From positions 1 through 64,000 of the forward strand of contig NZ_WBMS02000034.1 in assembly GCF_008923205.2 (NCBI RefSeq): a stretch of DNA of 64,000 bases, written 5' to 3'. This document shows positions 8,801 through 18,189 of the stretch, in pieces; position 1 is the stretch's first letter; each line of letters opens with the position of its first letter. Position numbers and translations under genes: made by a program. This DNA is from Actinomadura physcomitrii (GTDB lineage Bacteria; Actinomycetota; Actinomycetes; Streptosporangiales; Streptosporangiaceae). The notes beneath the pieces were generated by a model. The model had not been told where the DNA came from. It worked only from the letters and a program-made list of their open reading frames with translations, and made no database searches.

Positions 8801-10825
8801 TCAGCCGCGCGACAACTTCCCGGCGTAGGCGAGGTTGGTGCCGGGCTTGCTCCACGCGTACTGGAGCGTCCCGTCCAGCATCCGCTTGATCTGGACGGTC
8901 CCGGGCGTGCACGGCGCCGGGATGGCGAGGTCCATGGTCAGGTTGCTCTGCGTGCCCTTCTTGAGGGTGAGCGTTCCGGTGCAGTGCTCCTGCGGGTACA
9001 CCGCGCGTGCGGTGGTCGCGCCGGTCTGGAAGGTGACCTCGACGGGGAAGGCCGCGTGCTGGGCGGTGTTCACCAGCGTGCCCTTCCAGGTGCCCGCGAA
9101 CGACCCGGGCACCGTGCTCACCGGCTGGTTGGCGGACGTGTTGGTCTGGTTGGGCGGCGGGGCGCCGTCGTCCTTCAGCTGCGGCCACAGCACCAGCACG
9201 ATGATCGCGATCCCCACGCTCACGCCGATGACCAGGGACAGCGCGAGGCCCAGGACGTGGTTGCTGGGCCGCCGCATCCGGCCGAGGGCGAGGCGCGCCG
9301 ACGTCCTGCGCTCGCCGCGCTCGGCGCGCAGTCCGGGGATCAGGTGCGACGCCGTCGTCTCGTCCGCCGCCGGCATGTCGAGGGGGTCGAAGACGGCGGT
9401 CGGGGTCGGGTCGGGCCGGTCGGCGTGCTCGGTGACGGCGCTCATCGTGGCCGTGGCGTCCGCGGACGGGGCGGCCACGTTGAACGTGGTGGTCGCCTCG
9501 AACGCCGAGGGGTCGAGGTCCGGCGCGGACGTTCGCGGCCCGCCGGAACCGCCGAGGTCTTCCGGCGCGGGCTTCTGCTTCGCCTTGCCCGGAGAAGCGG
9601 AGGACAGGAGCTGCGAGAGCTTCCGGAAGGGACGCGACGGCGGCGGATGGTACGCGTGCCGGGCGGCCGTGGAGGGCGGCGGCGTCGTCTGCGGCTCCGT
9701 CTGCGGCTGGGGCGGCGTGTTACCGGGCTGCGGAGGCTCGAACCACATGAACCCCTGCTGAGGCGGGCCGGATGGGCCGCCCATAGGCGAGCGCGGCGGT
9801 CCCGGTGGCATGGGTGCGGACCCGGCGCTCGGCGGTTGCACAGGAGGCGGCCCTGCGGGCTGCCCTTGGCCGGTGGACGGCGGAGGCGGTGGAACCGGTG
9901 GCCGTGCCGGAGGCGGAGGCGGCGCGGGGGAGGGCTGCGCCGCCGGCACGGCGTTCGTCGCGAGCGCACGGCCCTCGTCCGCCATCGATGCGGGCATCCG
10001 CGCCGCGAGCGCGCTGTTCTCCTCGAGAAGCCGTTCGAGGAGCTGCTTGGAGGTGGGACGTGCGGCGGGGTCCTTCGCGAACGCGGCGCGCATCACGTCG
10101 CGCAGTGACGGCGGCACCTCGGACAGGTCCGGGTCCTCGTAGAGGATGTGCCGCATCACCTCGGACGGGGAGCCGGTTCCGAAGGGCGCCTTGCCGGTCG
10201 CGGCGAAGAGCATGGTGGCGGCCCAGGCGAAGACGTCGGCGGCGGGGCCTACGCCGCTGCCGGTGAGCTGCTCGGGCGCCTTGTAGGCGGGGTCCTCGGT
10301 GATACGTCCGGTGGGCGCGGCGTTAACGGCCTCCAGCGCGCGCGCTATACCGAAGTCGGCCATCCGAGGACCGTTCCTACCGAGCAGGATGTTCCCCGGC
10401 TTCAGCCCGTGGTGGACGGCGCCGGCCCGGTGCACGGCGGCCAGTGCGACCGCCGTGCCGACGGCGACGCGTTCCACTACGGCGCCGCCGCGCTTTCCTT
10501 CCTCGTCCACGAGCTGCTGCAGGGAAGGACCGTCCACCCACTCGCTCACCACGTAGGGGCGGTCGCCCTCCACGTCGGCGGTCAGGATGGCCGCGGTGCA
10601 GAAGCCGGAGACCTTCTGCGCGGACGCGAAGGCGTTGGCGAACCGGGAACGGGCCACCGGCTCGCCGCTCAGCCGGACGTGCAGCAGCTTCACCGCGACG
10701 AGGCCGCCCGCGGGGTCCCGGCCGAGGAAGACGGCGCCCTGCTCGCCGACGCCCAGCCGGCCCGTGACCTCGTACGAGCCGAGCCGTCGCGGGTCACCGG
10801 GCTGCAGGGGCAGCGCCTCGGGCAT
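8801..10825 (-). CDS. Membrane Ser/Thr kinase homologue, likely pseudokinase
   Basis: The protein of 674 residues has a Hanks-type kinase fold (about 15-275), a Pro-rich disordered linker, one transmembrane helix (about 523-549, NHVLGLALSLVIGV) and a 125-residue outer domain with two Cys. The Gly-rich loop GRLGVGEQGAVFLG, the VAIK-equivalent AVKLL and DFG (MADFGIA) are present. The catalytic loop, however, reads VHHGLKPGN where active kinases have HRDxKPxN, so the catalytic Asp is Gly. It may bind nucleotide and act as a scaffold or sensor rather than phosphorylate. The start is MPEALPLQ with GGAGG upstream. The far upstream extension of the frame is not needed. Confidence 0.88.
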   Translation of the reverse strand: MPEALPLQPGDPRRLGSYEVTGRLGVGEQGAVFLGRDPAGGLVAVKLLHVRLSGEPVARSRFANAFASAQKVSGFCTAAILTADVEGDRPYVVSEWVDGPSLQQLVDEEGKRGGAVVERVAVGTAVALAAVHRAGAVHHGLKPGNILLGRNGPRMADFGIARALEAVNAAPTGRITEDPAYKAPEQLTGSGVGPAADVFAWAATMLFAATGKAPFGTGSPSEVMRHILYEDPDLSEVPPSLRDVMRAAFAKDPAARPTSKQLLERLLEENSALAARMPASMADEGRALATNAVPAAQPSPAPPPPPARPPVPPPPPSTGQGQPAGPPPVQPPSAGSAPMPPGPPRSPMGGPSGPPQQGFMWFEPPQPGNTPPQPQTEPQTTPPPSTAARHAYHPPPSRPFRKLSQLLSSASPGKAKQKPAPEDLGGSGGPRTSAPDLDPSAFEATTTFNVAAPSADATATMSAVTEHADRPDPTPTAVFDPLDMPAADETTASHLIPGLRAERGERRTSARLALGRMRRPSNHVLGLALSLVIGVSVGIAIIVLVLWPQLKDDGAPPPNQTNTSANQPVSTVPGSFAGTWKGTLVNTAQHAAFPVEVTFQTGATTARAVYPQEHCTGTLTLKKGTQSNLTMDLAIPAPCTPGTVQIKRMLDGTLQYAWSKPGTNLAYAGKLSRG

Positions 10826-11039
10826 CTGACGAACCTCCGTGTCCTCCGGGGACCGCGTCCCCGGCCTCCCCGTTCCTCTCACTCCCCCATGCGTGCTGCT
10901 GCCGGGGTCCATTTTTACCGTGTGCGCGGCGTCAGGGCGCCATCGACGGCCGAGCGCGCCCGCCGCGACGGCTCCGGTGGCCTTCTTGCCCGGCGGCTCC
11001 CGCTCCTTCCTTCGGCGGCGACCCGGTAGCGTCGGGTCG

Positions 11040-11492
11040 ATGCCGCGAACACCGCTCTCCACCGCCGTCCTGAACGAGCAGCGCGCCCTCCTGGGCCTGC
11101 CGCCCCACGCCGGCCCGGACGAGCCCGCCGCGCTGCGCCGCGCGGCCCTGGAGACCGTGCTGGCGGCGCTGGACGCCGGCAAGGACCCGGCCGGGGACGT
11201 GTCCCGCCCGGTCGTCCGGGGCGCCGTCCGGTTCCTGCTCGACCGGCTCGCCGAGTCGGCACCGGGCCGGTCGGTCGAGGTGCGCGTCCCTCCGCACGCC
11301 GCCGTGCAGTGCATCGCCGGCCCGCACCATACCCGGGGAACCCCGCCGAATGTGGTGGAGATGGACGCCGGAACCTGGATCGCGCTGGCGACGGGACGGC
11401 TGACCTGGGCGGACGCGGTCGCCGCGAACCGGGTGCGGGCCAGCGGCGCGCGCGCGGACCTGTCGGAACAGGTCCCGCTGTCCCTGGGCTGA
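11040..11492 (+). CDS. Sterol-carrier-family (SCP-2-like) small protein
   Basis: The predicted 150-residue product starts MPRTPLSTAVLNEQRALL and contains an SCP-2-like segment (VEVRVPPHAAVQCIAGPHHT, then PNVVEMDAGTWIALATG). This family is annotated as sterol carrier family protein in actinobacteria and often lies near purF and purM, as here. A lipid-binding role is known for the fold, but no ligand can be assigned. It diverges from the kinase-like gene with about 215 bp between them. Confidence 0.75.
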   Translation: MPRTPLSTAVLNEQRALLGLPPHAGPDEPAALRRAALETVLAALDAGKDPAGDVSRPVVRGAVRFLLDRLAESAPGRSVEVRVPPHAAVQCIAGPHHTRGTPPNVVEMDAGTWIALATGRLTWADAVAANRVRASGARADLSEQVPLSLG

Positions 11493-11661
11493 TCCGGGTC
11501 CAGCGCCCCTTCCGTCCCGTTCCGGGACTTTCTCCGTCGCTGACCTGCGGTATTGGGCGAAAAGTCCAACTCGGGTCTTGCCTGGCGCGCCGGGCGCTGC
11601 GAGCGTGGGTGCCGACCGTCGGGGCACCGCATCGGCGAGACGCCGTGCAGGAGGTGGACCC

Positions 11662-12300
11662 GTGCTCGTTGCGCATTGGACGTTCGACGTCGAGACCGTC
11701 GACGGCCGCCGGGTGGCGGACGCCGCCGGCGGCGGACCGGTCGCCGAGCTGAACGAGTCCGCGCAGATCGTCCCGGGCCGGGACGGCGGAGCCCTGAGCC
11801 TGGACGGCCGCGGCCGCGCGCTGATCCCCGCCATGCCGCAGCTCGTGCTGAGCCAGGTGTTCGGGTTCAGCGTGGCGTTCTTCGTCCAGGTGGTGGAGGA
11901 ACCGACCGGGGAGTGGCGCAGCCTGCTCTACAAGCCCGTCGCGGAGCACGATGCGCGCGCGCTCGGCATGTGGCTCTACCCGGACGAGATGCGCATGCGT
12001 GTCCAGTTGTTCACCGTCAAGGGCCCCGAGTATGTGGATGGTCACACAAGGCCGGTCGTGGGGGAGTGGACCCACGTCGCCTTCGTCGTTGACCAGGAAG
12101 GCATGTTCCTCTACATCAACGGCCGTCTCGATACCGGCATGTCGCTGGAGCACGCCGTCGTGACGCCCGCCGGCCCCATCTACCTGGGCAGCGAGCCCAC
12201 CAAGCCCGGTTTCGGCGGCCTGATGGACGATTTCCGTGTGTACGCGTCCCCGCTGACCGCCGAGGCCGTAGCCGCCCTGGCCGGCCAAGAGCGCGGTTAG
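11662..12300 (+). CDS. LamG-like concanavalin-fold protein
   Basis: This 212-residue product starts at GTG with AGGAGG eight bases upstream. It begins VLVAHWTFDVETVDGRRVAD and ends with a beta-sandwich pattern typical of LamG/pentraxin jelly-roll domains: GEWTHVAFVVDQEGMFLYIN, then GFGGLMDDFRVYASPLT. These domains usually bind carbohydrate or proteins. There is no signal peptide, which is unusual for the family and suggests a cytoplasmic or non-classically exported product. Confidence 0.8.
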   Translation: MLVAHWTFDVETVDGRRVADAAGGGPVAELNESAQIVPGRDGGALSLDGRGRALIPAMPQLVLSQVFGFSVAFFVQVVEEPTGEWRSLLYKPVAEHDARALGMWLYPDEMRMRVQLFTVKGPEYVDGHTRPVVGEWTHVAFVVDQEGMFLYINGRLDTGMSLEHAVVTPAGPIYLGSEPTKPGFGGLMDDFRVYASPLTAEAVAALAGQERG

Positions 12301-12318
12301 GAAACCACAGGTCGAACG

Positions 12319-12690
12319 TCAGGGATCCGTCGTCTTGCGGACGAACGGGAACTCCTGCTCCACGCACCTCTGCCGCGCCTCGTCGTTCGGGTAGCGGGAT
12401 GTGTCCCCGCATATGGCCGCTTTACTCAGCAGCCAGAAGAGCGCCAAGGCGCCCACCACGACGGCTATGCCGCAGCACACGACCCCCGCCACAGCAGGCC
12501 ACCGCTCGGACTGTCCGCGGACGAGGGCGACCGTCCCGAGGACGAGCCCCACCAGCGCAGGGATCAGCCCCAGGAGGCACAGGGCGAGTCCTAGGAGGCC
12601 GACGATGCCGAGCACCAGCGAAGCCCGTGCCAGCCCGCTCCGCATGGGCGGAGCGGGAGGCGAATAGGTCCGGTACCCAGGCAGCGTCAT
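12319..12690 (-). CDS. DUF4190-type small membrane protein
   Basis: The 123-residue protein starts MTLPGYRTYSPP behind GGAGGAAGCC. A Pro-rich N-terminus is followed by two long hydrophobic helices (about 23-56 and 66-90) separated by GQSERW. That is the pattern of DUF4190 proteins, which are small actinobacterial membrane proteins of unknown role. The C-terminal tail is polar, with two Cys. It converges on the LamG gene with an 18-bp gap. Confidence 0.7.
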   Translation of the reverse strand: MTLPGYRTYSPPAPPMRSGLARASLVLGIVGLLGLALCLLGLIPALVGLVLGTVALVRGQSERWPAVAGVVCCGIAVVVGALALFWLLSKAAICGDTSRYPNDEARQRCVEQEFPFVRKTTDP

Positions 12691-12817
12691 GGCTTCCTCC
12701 ACGTGTCGGCCACCAGATTTGCGCGCGGACGCCGAAAGCCGTGCTCGCGTGGAGTAAAGGTCGCTTAAGGAGATCCACCGATCCGAGCAGGTGAAGGGGG
12801 CATCTAGACTGGCTGGT

Positions 12818-14269
12818 GTGCCTCTCCGTGACGGACGTCTGAGCCACGACATCGATCCCTCCGACCGCCCCCCGCAGGACGCCTGCGGCGTGTTCGGCGT
12901 CTGGGTCCCCGCGGACCAGGCGCCGAAGGCGGAAGTGAGCAAGCTCACCTACTACGGCCTGTACGCGCTCCAGCACCGCGGGCAGGAGTCGGCGGGCATC
13001 GCGGTAAGCGACGGCTCCCGGATCGTCGTCTACAAGGACATGGGCCTGGTCGCCCAGGTCTTCGACGAGTCGGTGCTGAACACCCTGCGCGGCCACATCG
13101 CCGTGGGCCACTGCCGCTACTCCACGACCGGCTCGCCGACGTGGGAGAACGCCCAGCCCACATTCCGCTCGACCGACACGGGCGGGTTGGCGCTGGTGCA
13201 CAACGGCAACTTGATCAACACGCCGGACCTGGCCGCGCGGCTGGAGCCCGGCGTGCTGACCGCCACCAGCGACACCGAGGTCCTGACCGCGCTGCTGGCC
13301 ACCCGCGCGGGCGGCCCGCTCGCGGCGGCGCGGGAGATCCTCCCGGTCACCCGCGGCGCGTACTCCCTGGTCTTCATGGACGAGGGCGTCCTGTACGCGG
13401 CCCGCGACCCGGAGGGGATCCGGCCGCTGGTGCTGGGCTCGCTGGAGGACGGCGGCTGGGTCGTCGCGTCCGAGACCGCCGGTCTCGACATCGTCGGCGC
13501 CCGGTTCGTCCGGGAGATCGAGCCCGGCGAGCTGATCGCGATCGACGGCGGCGGCGTGCGCTCCGAGCGGTTCGCCGAGCCGCGCCCGAAGGGCTGCCTG
13601 TTCGAGTACGTGTACCTGGCCAGGCCGGACACCGCGATCGCCGGGCGCAGCGTCCAGGCGACGCGGGTCGAGGTCGGCCGCCGGCTGGCCCGCGAGCACC
13701 CGGTCGAGGCCGACCTGGTGATCCCGACGCCGGAGTCGGGCACCCCGGCCGCGATCGGCTACGCCGAGGCGTCCGGGATCCCCTACGGCCAGGGCCTGGT
13801 GAAGAACTCCTACGTCGGCCGGACGTTCATCCAGCCGTCGCAGACGATCCGCCAGCTCGGCATCCGGCTCAAGCTGAACCCGCTGCGCGAGGCGATCGAG
13901 GGCAAGCGCCTGGTGGTGGTGGACGACTCGATCGTCCGCGGCAACACCCAGCGGGCGATCGTGGGGATGCTGCGGGACGCGGGCGCCAGGGAGGTGCACG
14001 TGCGCATCTCCAGCCCGCCCGTGTCGTGGCCGTGCTTCTACGGCATCGACTTCGCCACCCGGGCCGAGCTGATCGCCGGGAACCTGTCGGTGGAGGAGAT
14101 CCGCGACTCGATCGGCGCCGACACGCTCGGCTACATCTCGCTGGACGAGCTGATCTCCGCGTCGCGGATCCCCAAGGACAACCTGTGCCGGGCCTGCTTC
14201 GACGGCGTCTACCCCATCCCGGTGGAGGACGCCGCCCGCGGCAAGCACCTGCTGGAGGCCACCCGATGA
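12818..14269 (+). CDS. purF: Amidophosphoribosyltransferase
   Basis: PurF catalyses the first committed step of purine synthesis, converting PRPP and glutamine to phosphoribosylamine. The propeptide precedes the catalytic Cys in DACGVFGVW, followed by HRGQESAGIAV, RYSTTGS and HNGNLIN of the glutaminase domain. The phosphoribosyltransferase loop VVVVDDSIVRGNT is intact. Cys residues in KGCLFEY, SWPCFYG and CRACFDG match the iron-sulphur type of enzyme. The start is uncertain: GTG at 12818 (VPLRDGRL) is preferred to a GTG nine codons earlier. The end overlaps purM by ATGA. Confidence 0.97.
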   Translation: MPLRDGRLSHDIDPSDRPPQDACGVFGVWVPADQAPKAEVSKLTYYGLYALQHRGQESAGIAVSDGSRIVVYKDMGLVAQVFDESVLNTLRGHIAVGHCRYSTTGSPTWENAQPTFRSTDTGGLALVHNGNLINTPDLAARLEPGVLTATSDTEVLTALLATRAGGPLAAAREILPVTRGAYSLVFMDEGVLYAARDPEGIRPLVLGSLEDGGWVVASETAGLDIVGARFVREIEPGELIAIDGGGVRSERFAEPRPKGCLFEYVYLARPDTAIAGRSVQATRVEVGRRLAREHPVEADLVIPTPESGTPAAIGYAEASGIPYGQGLVKNSYVGRTFIQPSQTIRQLGIRLKLNPLREAIEGKRLVVVDDSIVRGNTQRAIVGMLRDAGAREVHVRISSPPVSWPCFYGIDFATRAELIAGNLSVEEIRDSIGADTLGYISLDELISASRIPKDNLCRACFDGVYPIPVEDAARGKHLLEATR

Positions 14270-15291
14270 CCTCGTACGAGGCCGCCGGTGTGGACATAGC
14301 GGCGGGCGAGCGCGCCGTGGAGCTGATGAAGTCGCGGGTGGCGCGCGCGCGGCGTCCCGAGGTCGTCGACGACGCCAGCGGCTTCGCGGGGCTCTTCGAC
14401 GCGTCCGCCCTTTTGCGCTACAAGCGGCCCCTGCTGGCGACGTCCACGGACGGCGTCGGCACCAAGGTCGACCTGGCGCGGCGCCTCGGCGTCTACGACA
14501 CGGTGGGGCACGACCTCGTCGGCATGGTCATCGACGACCTCGCCGTATGCGGCGCCGAACCGCTGTTCATGACGGACTACATCGCCTGCGGCAAGGTCGT
14601 GCCGGAACGCATCGCCGACATCGTCGGCGGCATCGCGGACGGCTGCGCCCTGGCGGGCTGCGCGCTGGTCGGCGGCGAGACCGCCGAGCACCCGGGCCTG
14701 CTGGAGGCGGACGAGTTCGACATCGCCGGCGCCGGGACGGGCGTGGTGGAGGCCGGGGAGCTGCTAGGGCCGGACCGTGTCCGCCCTGGGGACGCGGTCA
14801 TCGCGATGGCGTCGTCCGGTATCCACTCCAACGGGTACTCGCTCGTGCGCCACATCCTGGCCACGACCGACCTCGCCCTGGAGGCGCAGCCGGTGGAACT
14901 GGGCCGGCCGCTGGGTGAGGAACTCCTCACCCCGACCCGCATCTACGCGCAGGACTGCCTCGCCCTGACCCGGGCCGGGGGAGTGCGCGCGTTCGCCCAC
15001 ATCACGGGCGGGGGGCTCGCGGCGAACCTGGCGCGGTCCCTGCCGCCGACCGCGGACGCGGCGCTGCGCCGCTCGTCGTGGGAGGTGCCCGCGGTGTTCC
15101 GGGTCCTGCAGGGCCACGGCGACGTGCCGCAGGCGGAGATGGACAAGACGTTCAACCTGGGCGTCGGCATGGCCGCCATCGTCGCCGCGGAGGCCGCCGA
15201 CGAGGCGCTGCGGCTGCTGGCGGCGCGCGGCGTGCCCGCGTGGGCCCTGGGCGAGATCACCGAGGGGACCGGGCAGGCCGTGCTCGCCTGA
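14266..15291 (+). CDS. purM: Phosphoribosylformylglycinamidine cyclo-ligase
   Basis: PurM (341 residues) closes the imidazole ring in purine synthesis to give AIR. The sequence begins MTSYEAAGVDIAAGERAVEL. It contains the ATP/substrate loop LLATSTDGVGTKVDLARRLG, DLVGMVIDDLAVCGAEPLF and GGETAEHPGL, all diagnostic of the AIRS superfamily, and has normal family length. The start codon overlaps the purF stop (ATGA), so the two genes are translationally coupled. purC lies about 38 kb away in this window. Confidence 0.97.
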   Translation: MTSYEAAGVDIAAGERAVELMKSRVARARRPEVVDDASGFAGLFDASALLRYKRPLLATSTDGVGTKVDLARRLGVYDTVGHDLVGMVIDDLAVCGAEPLFMTDYIACGKVVPERIADIVGGIADGCALAGCALVGGETAEHPGLLEADEFDIAGAGTGVVEAGELLGPDRVRPGDAVIAMASSGIHSNGYSLVRHILATTDLALEAQPVELGRPLGEELLTPTRIYAQDCLALTRAGGVRAFAHITGGGLAANLARSLPPTADAALRRSSWEVPAVFRVLQGHGDVPQAEMDKTFNLGVGMAAIVAAEAADEALRLLAARGVPAWALGEITEGTGQAVLA

Positions 15292-15475
15292 GCCGTCCGT
15301 GCCGGCCGTTCGTCCTTGATCGTCTGTTCCGTCCCGTCCGATGCCCGAATGGGGCGGTACGGCGCTGAGCGCGACGCTGGGACGGCTGAGAGGCTCGCGT
15401 GCCCGCTGATGTGCCGGAGGCGCGGAACGCGACCCCTGGCGGCTCTCAGCCTCGCACGCGGCCGCTCGTGACAAA

Positions 15476-15505
15476 CGCCACCGCCCGCGCGAGCGGGCAG
15501 TGGCG
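15476..15505. terminator. Bidirectional terminator between purM and DUF3073 gene
   Basis: A 13-bp stem with one C-A mismatch (CGCCACCGCCCGC paired with GCGGGCAGTGGCG) closes a GCGA loop. It lies between the convergent purM and DUF3073 genes. On the minus strand the stem is followed by TTTGTC, so it serves best as the terminator of the DUF3073 gene and may also stop purFM transcription. Confidence 0.7.
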
Positions 15506-15518
15506 TGTTGTCAGCCGG

Positions 15519-15725
15519 TCAACCGGAGGTGCCGTCCTTGCGGTCCTCGGTCCCGTAGTCATCGGCGTAGTCCGCGTACTTCTCGGCGAGCTCGTCGTAG
15601 GAGTCGTCGCCGGAGTCGTTGACTCCGAGTTCGTGCTTCAGGCGGTCGAGGTCCGTGTTGCCGCTGTTGTACTTGAGCTGGCGGGCAACCTTCACCTGCT
15701 TGGCCTTGGCTCGGCCGCGACCCAT
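15519..15725 (-). CDS. DUF3073 protein
   Basis: This 68-residue protein begins MGRGRAKAKQVKVARQLKYN, the hallmark of DUF3073. It carries on with DLDRLKHELG and a strongly acidic, Tyr/Asp-rich tail. The basic head and acidic tail are conserved in actinobacteria, and the gene is usually found beside purM, as here. Function is unknown. An upstream in-frame Met exists, but the MGRGRAK start is the one conserved in the family. Confidence 0.9.
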   Translation of the reverse strand: MGRGRAKAKQVKVARQLKYNSGNTDLDRLKHELGVNDSGDDSYDELAEKYADYADDYGTEDRKDGTSG

Positions 15726-16081
15726 TGGCTCGACCCCCTCGATGGTCAGGGCTTTCGTGGGCCCATCAACGCGCGCGTGTACCACACGAACCGGTGCCTG
15801 ATGAGCCATGCGTCAGTCACGGGTACAACCGTACCCGTTTTGCGCCCGGCTCGGTACATCGACGGTACGTGGCGGCGCTCTTGTTGCTGCTCGCTCCAGT
15901 GTATCCGGTGGTCAGGGCGGCCCCGCAGGGCGGTGTGCGGGGCCCCGCGACGCGCGCACCAGGGCGGGAGCTATTGGTAGAAATGTGACGACCGCCGCGG
16001 AACCGGACATCCGGCGTCCGCGGCGGTCCGCGCGGTCAGTGACGGTCGGTGACGTCAGTGACGGTCGGCGACGCCGTCCGC
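15726..16081. other. Intergenic region, no gene seen
   Basis: This is the shared region upstream of the DUF3073 gene and downstream of the valine-dehydrogenase-type gene. I see no coding frame with family features, no tRNA and no clear repeat apart from short GTGACGGTCGG(T/C)GACG-type duplications near 16036-16072. Promoters for DUF3073 should lie in the right part of it. Confidence 0.4.
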
Positions 16082-17164
16082 TCAGAGGAGAATGCCGCGC
16101 AGCCGTCCGATCTCGGACATCCGCCGCTCGGCGAGCCGGTCGGCCGCCACCGCCGGCGGGACGCCCTCGTCGGCGGCCAGCGCGAAGATCTTCCGGGTCG
16201 TGTCGTAGATCTTCGACGCGCGCGCCTTGGCCCGGTCGAAGTCGAAGCCCTCGATCTCGTCCGCGACCTGGATCACGCCGCCCGAGTTCACCACGTAGTC
16301 GGGGGCGTACAGCACGTCCCGGTCGGCGAGGCGCTTCTCGATGCCGGAGTGGGCGAGCTGGTTGTTGGCCGCGCCGCAGACGACCTTCGCCGACAGCACC
16401 GGCACCGTATCGTCGTTGAGGGAGCCGCCCAGCGCGCACGGTGCGTACACGTCCAGCTCCGTGCGGACCATCTCGTCCTTGTCCGCGACGACGTCCACCT
16501 CGGGGTGCAGCGCCTGCACGCGCTCCACCGCCGCCTCGCTCACGTCGCAGACGACGACGTCCGCGCCGTCCTCGCGCAGGTGCTCCACCAGCCTGTGGCC
16601 GACCTTCCCGACGCCCTCCACGCCGACCCTCCGGCCGCGCAGGGACGGGGTGCCCCACACCGTCTCCGCCGCGGCCCGCATGCCCTGGAACACGCCGTAC
16701 GCGGTCAGGATGGACGAATCCCCGGCGCCGCCGTGCGCGACCGTCCGCCCGGTGACGAACCGGCACTCCCGCGCCACCACGTCCATGTCCTCGCTGTACG
16801 TACCGACGTCGCACGCCGTGTAGTAGCGGCCGTTCAGCGACTGGACGAACCGCCCGTACGCCCGAAGCAGCGCCTCGGACTTGTCCTTGGCGGGGTCGCC
16901 GATGATGACGGCCTTGCCGCCGCCGAGGTCGAGGCCCGCCATGGCGTTCTTGTAGGCCATGCCGCGGGACAGGTTCAGCACGTCGGCGAGCGCCTCGTCC
17001 TCCGACCCGTACGGGTAGAAGCGGGTGCCGCCCAGCGAGGGGCCGAGCGCGGTGGAGTAGATCGCGATGATCGCGCGCAGGCCGCTGGCCTCGTCCTGGC
17101 AGAAGACGACCTGCTCGTGTCGGGGCTCTGTGCCCTTGTGGGGCGACCCGAAGACATTAGGCAC
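16082..17164 (-). CDS. vdh: Valine/leucine dehydrogenase (Glu/Leu/Phe/Val family)
   Basis: The 360-residue enzyme deaminates branched-chain amino acids with NAD. The sequence shows the catalytic region MAYKNAMAGLDLGGGKAVI, with both family lysines, then CDVGTYSEDM with the catalytic Asp. The Rossmann loop is VGVEGVGKVGHRLVEHL. GAANNQLAH and APDYVVNSGGVIQVA complete the C-terminal signature. In streptomycetes the orthologue Vdh supplies acyl-CoA precursors from valine. It is monocistronic and diverges from an unknown gene. Valine versus leucine preference cannot be settled by eye. Confidence 0.92.
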   Translation of the reverse strand: MPNVFGSPHKGTEPRHEQVVFCQDEASGLRAIIAIYSTALGPSLGGTRFYPYGSEDEALADVLNLSRGMAYKNAMAGLDLGGGKAVIIGDPAKDKSEALLRAYGRFVQSLNGRYYTACDVGTYSEDMDVVARECRFVTGRTVAHGGAGDSSILTAYGVFQGMRAAAETVWGTPSLRGRRVGVEGVGKVGHRLVEHLREDGADVVVCDVSEAAVERVQALHPEVDVVADKDEMVRTELDVYAPCALGGSLNDDTVPVLSAKVVCGAANNQLAHSGIEKRLADRDVLYAPDYVVNSGGVIQVADEIEGFDFDRAKARASKIYDTTRKIFALAADEGVPPAVAADRLAERRMSEIGRLRGILL

Positions 17165-17259
17165 GGTAGTGCCCTCCTCTCTGTCTGCAGATCAGACTAA
17201 GGGGCGCGGTATGGCGTGTTCGCGGCAGCGTTCGTCCGGTCTCATGTAACGATGCGGTT

Positions 17260-18189
17260 GTGTTTCCGTACGCGGCGTACCTACGGATATATGAACCGGT
17301 GACCGCCTTCCCGGAGCCCGCGCGGACCCTGTGGACGGCCTATGCCGACTCCAGGCGGCGGCCCCGCCGGATCCACGCGCTCGGCGCCGAGCACCGCGAC
17401 GCGGCGCGCCGCGTTGTCAGCGCGCCGCCGGAGGTCGCGCCGGACCGGGAGAGCCGGGACGCCTACGTCCGGCGCGTCGACGACACGATCTACGTCTCCC
17501 CGTGGGAGACGCGGCTGCGGTCCTGGCTGGCGTTCGAGCGGTTCCGCGGCGAGCACGCGGCGGCGCTCGCCGCCGCGTTCGTCCCGCCGCCGCAGGCCGA
17601 GCGCGTCACGCGCCAGTTCGAGCAGTGGAAGCGGGCCGGCCGCCCGCTGCGGCCGCACATCCTGACCAGTACCTGGCACGTCCCGCTGGACTGGTTCGTG
17701 CCGTTCGCCCGCGGCGAGCGGTGCCTGATGCTGGGCGCGCCGAGCACCGGATACGCCGCCGCGGACGGCCGGGCGGCCGACGCGCCCGAAGAACATGCAG
17801 GTCATGGCCCTGCTACGGCGGCTCCTGCGCGTACCCTCATCTACGTCACCTCGATGGGTGAGGCGCGCCGCCGCGTCGCCGCCGCCCTCCCGGTGGTGCG
17901 CGAGAACCTCGGCGACGGGTCGGGAGAGGTCTTCCTGCTGTCGGCGGGCCGCCTGGACACGCTCGCCCGGTGGCTCGGGGAGTTCCATCCCCGGGCGCTG
18001 GTGGAGCTGGACTACGGCGGCCTGGTCCACCTGCTGGACGACCGGACGCTGCAGGGGGACGAGTCGGTCGCCGAGATGGCCGTCGCGCTCACCGGGATGG
18101 AGCGCGGTGAGGTCGAGCTGACCGTGGCGATGTACAAGCGTCTCCTCGCGCGCTGGAGGCCCGTGCGGGCCCTCGAATCGGCGAACTAA
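17260..18189 (+). CDS. Conserved hypothetical protein beside bldC
   Basis: The predicted product has 309 residues from a GTG start (VFPYAAYLRIYEPVTAFPEP). Two alpha-beta segments are joined by a low-complexity linker near residue 165-185. SPWETRLRSWLAFERFR and ALVELDYGGLVHLL are the most protein-like stretches. There is no signal or membrane helix. I do not recognise a family with a known function. It sits between vdh (divergent) and bldC (same strand), with a 273-bp gap before bldC. Confidence 0.75.
   Translation: MFPYAAYLRIYEPVTAFPEPARTLWTAYADSRRRPRRIHALGAEHRDAARRVVSAPPEVAPDRESRDAYVRRVDDTIYVSPWETRLRSWLAFERFRGEHAAALAAAFVPPPQAERVTRQFEQWKRAGRPLRPHILTSTWHVPLDWFVPFARGERCLMLGAPSTGYAAADGRAADAPEEHAGHGPATAAPARTLIYVTSMGEARRRVAAALPVVRENLGDGSGEVFLLSAGRLDTLARWLGEFHPRALVELDYGGLVHLLDDRTLQGDESVAEMAVALTGMERGEVELTVAMYKRLLARWRPVRALESAN

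Noticed and set aside
10826..11632. N-terminal extension of the kinase-like gene by about 270 codons
   Set aside because: The extension lacks protein features, overlaps the divergent sterol-carrier-type gene, and the inner ATG has a good ribosome binding site.
15382..15452. GGCTGAGAG/CTCTCAGCC inverted repeat after purM
   Set aside because: The 9-bp arms are separated by a loop of more than 50 bases; the hairpin at 15476-15505 is the better terminator.
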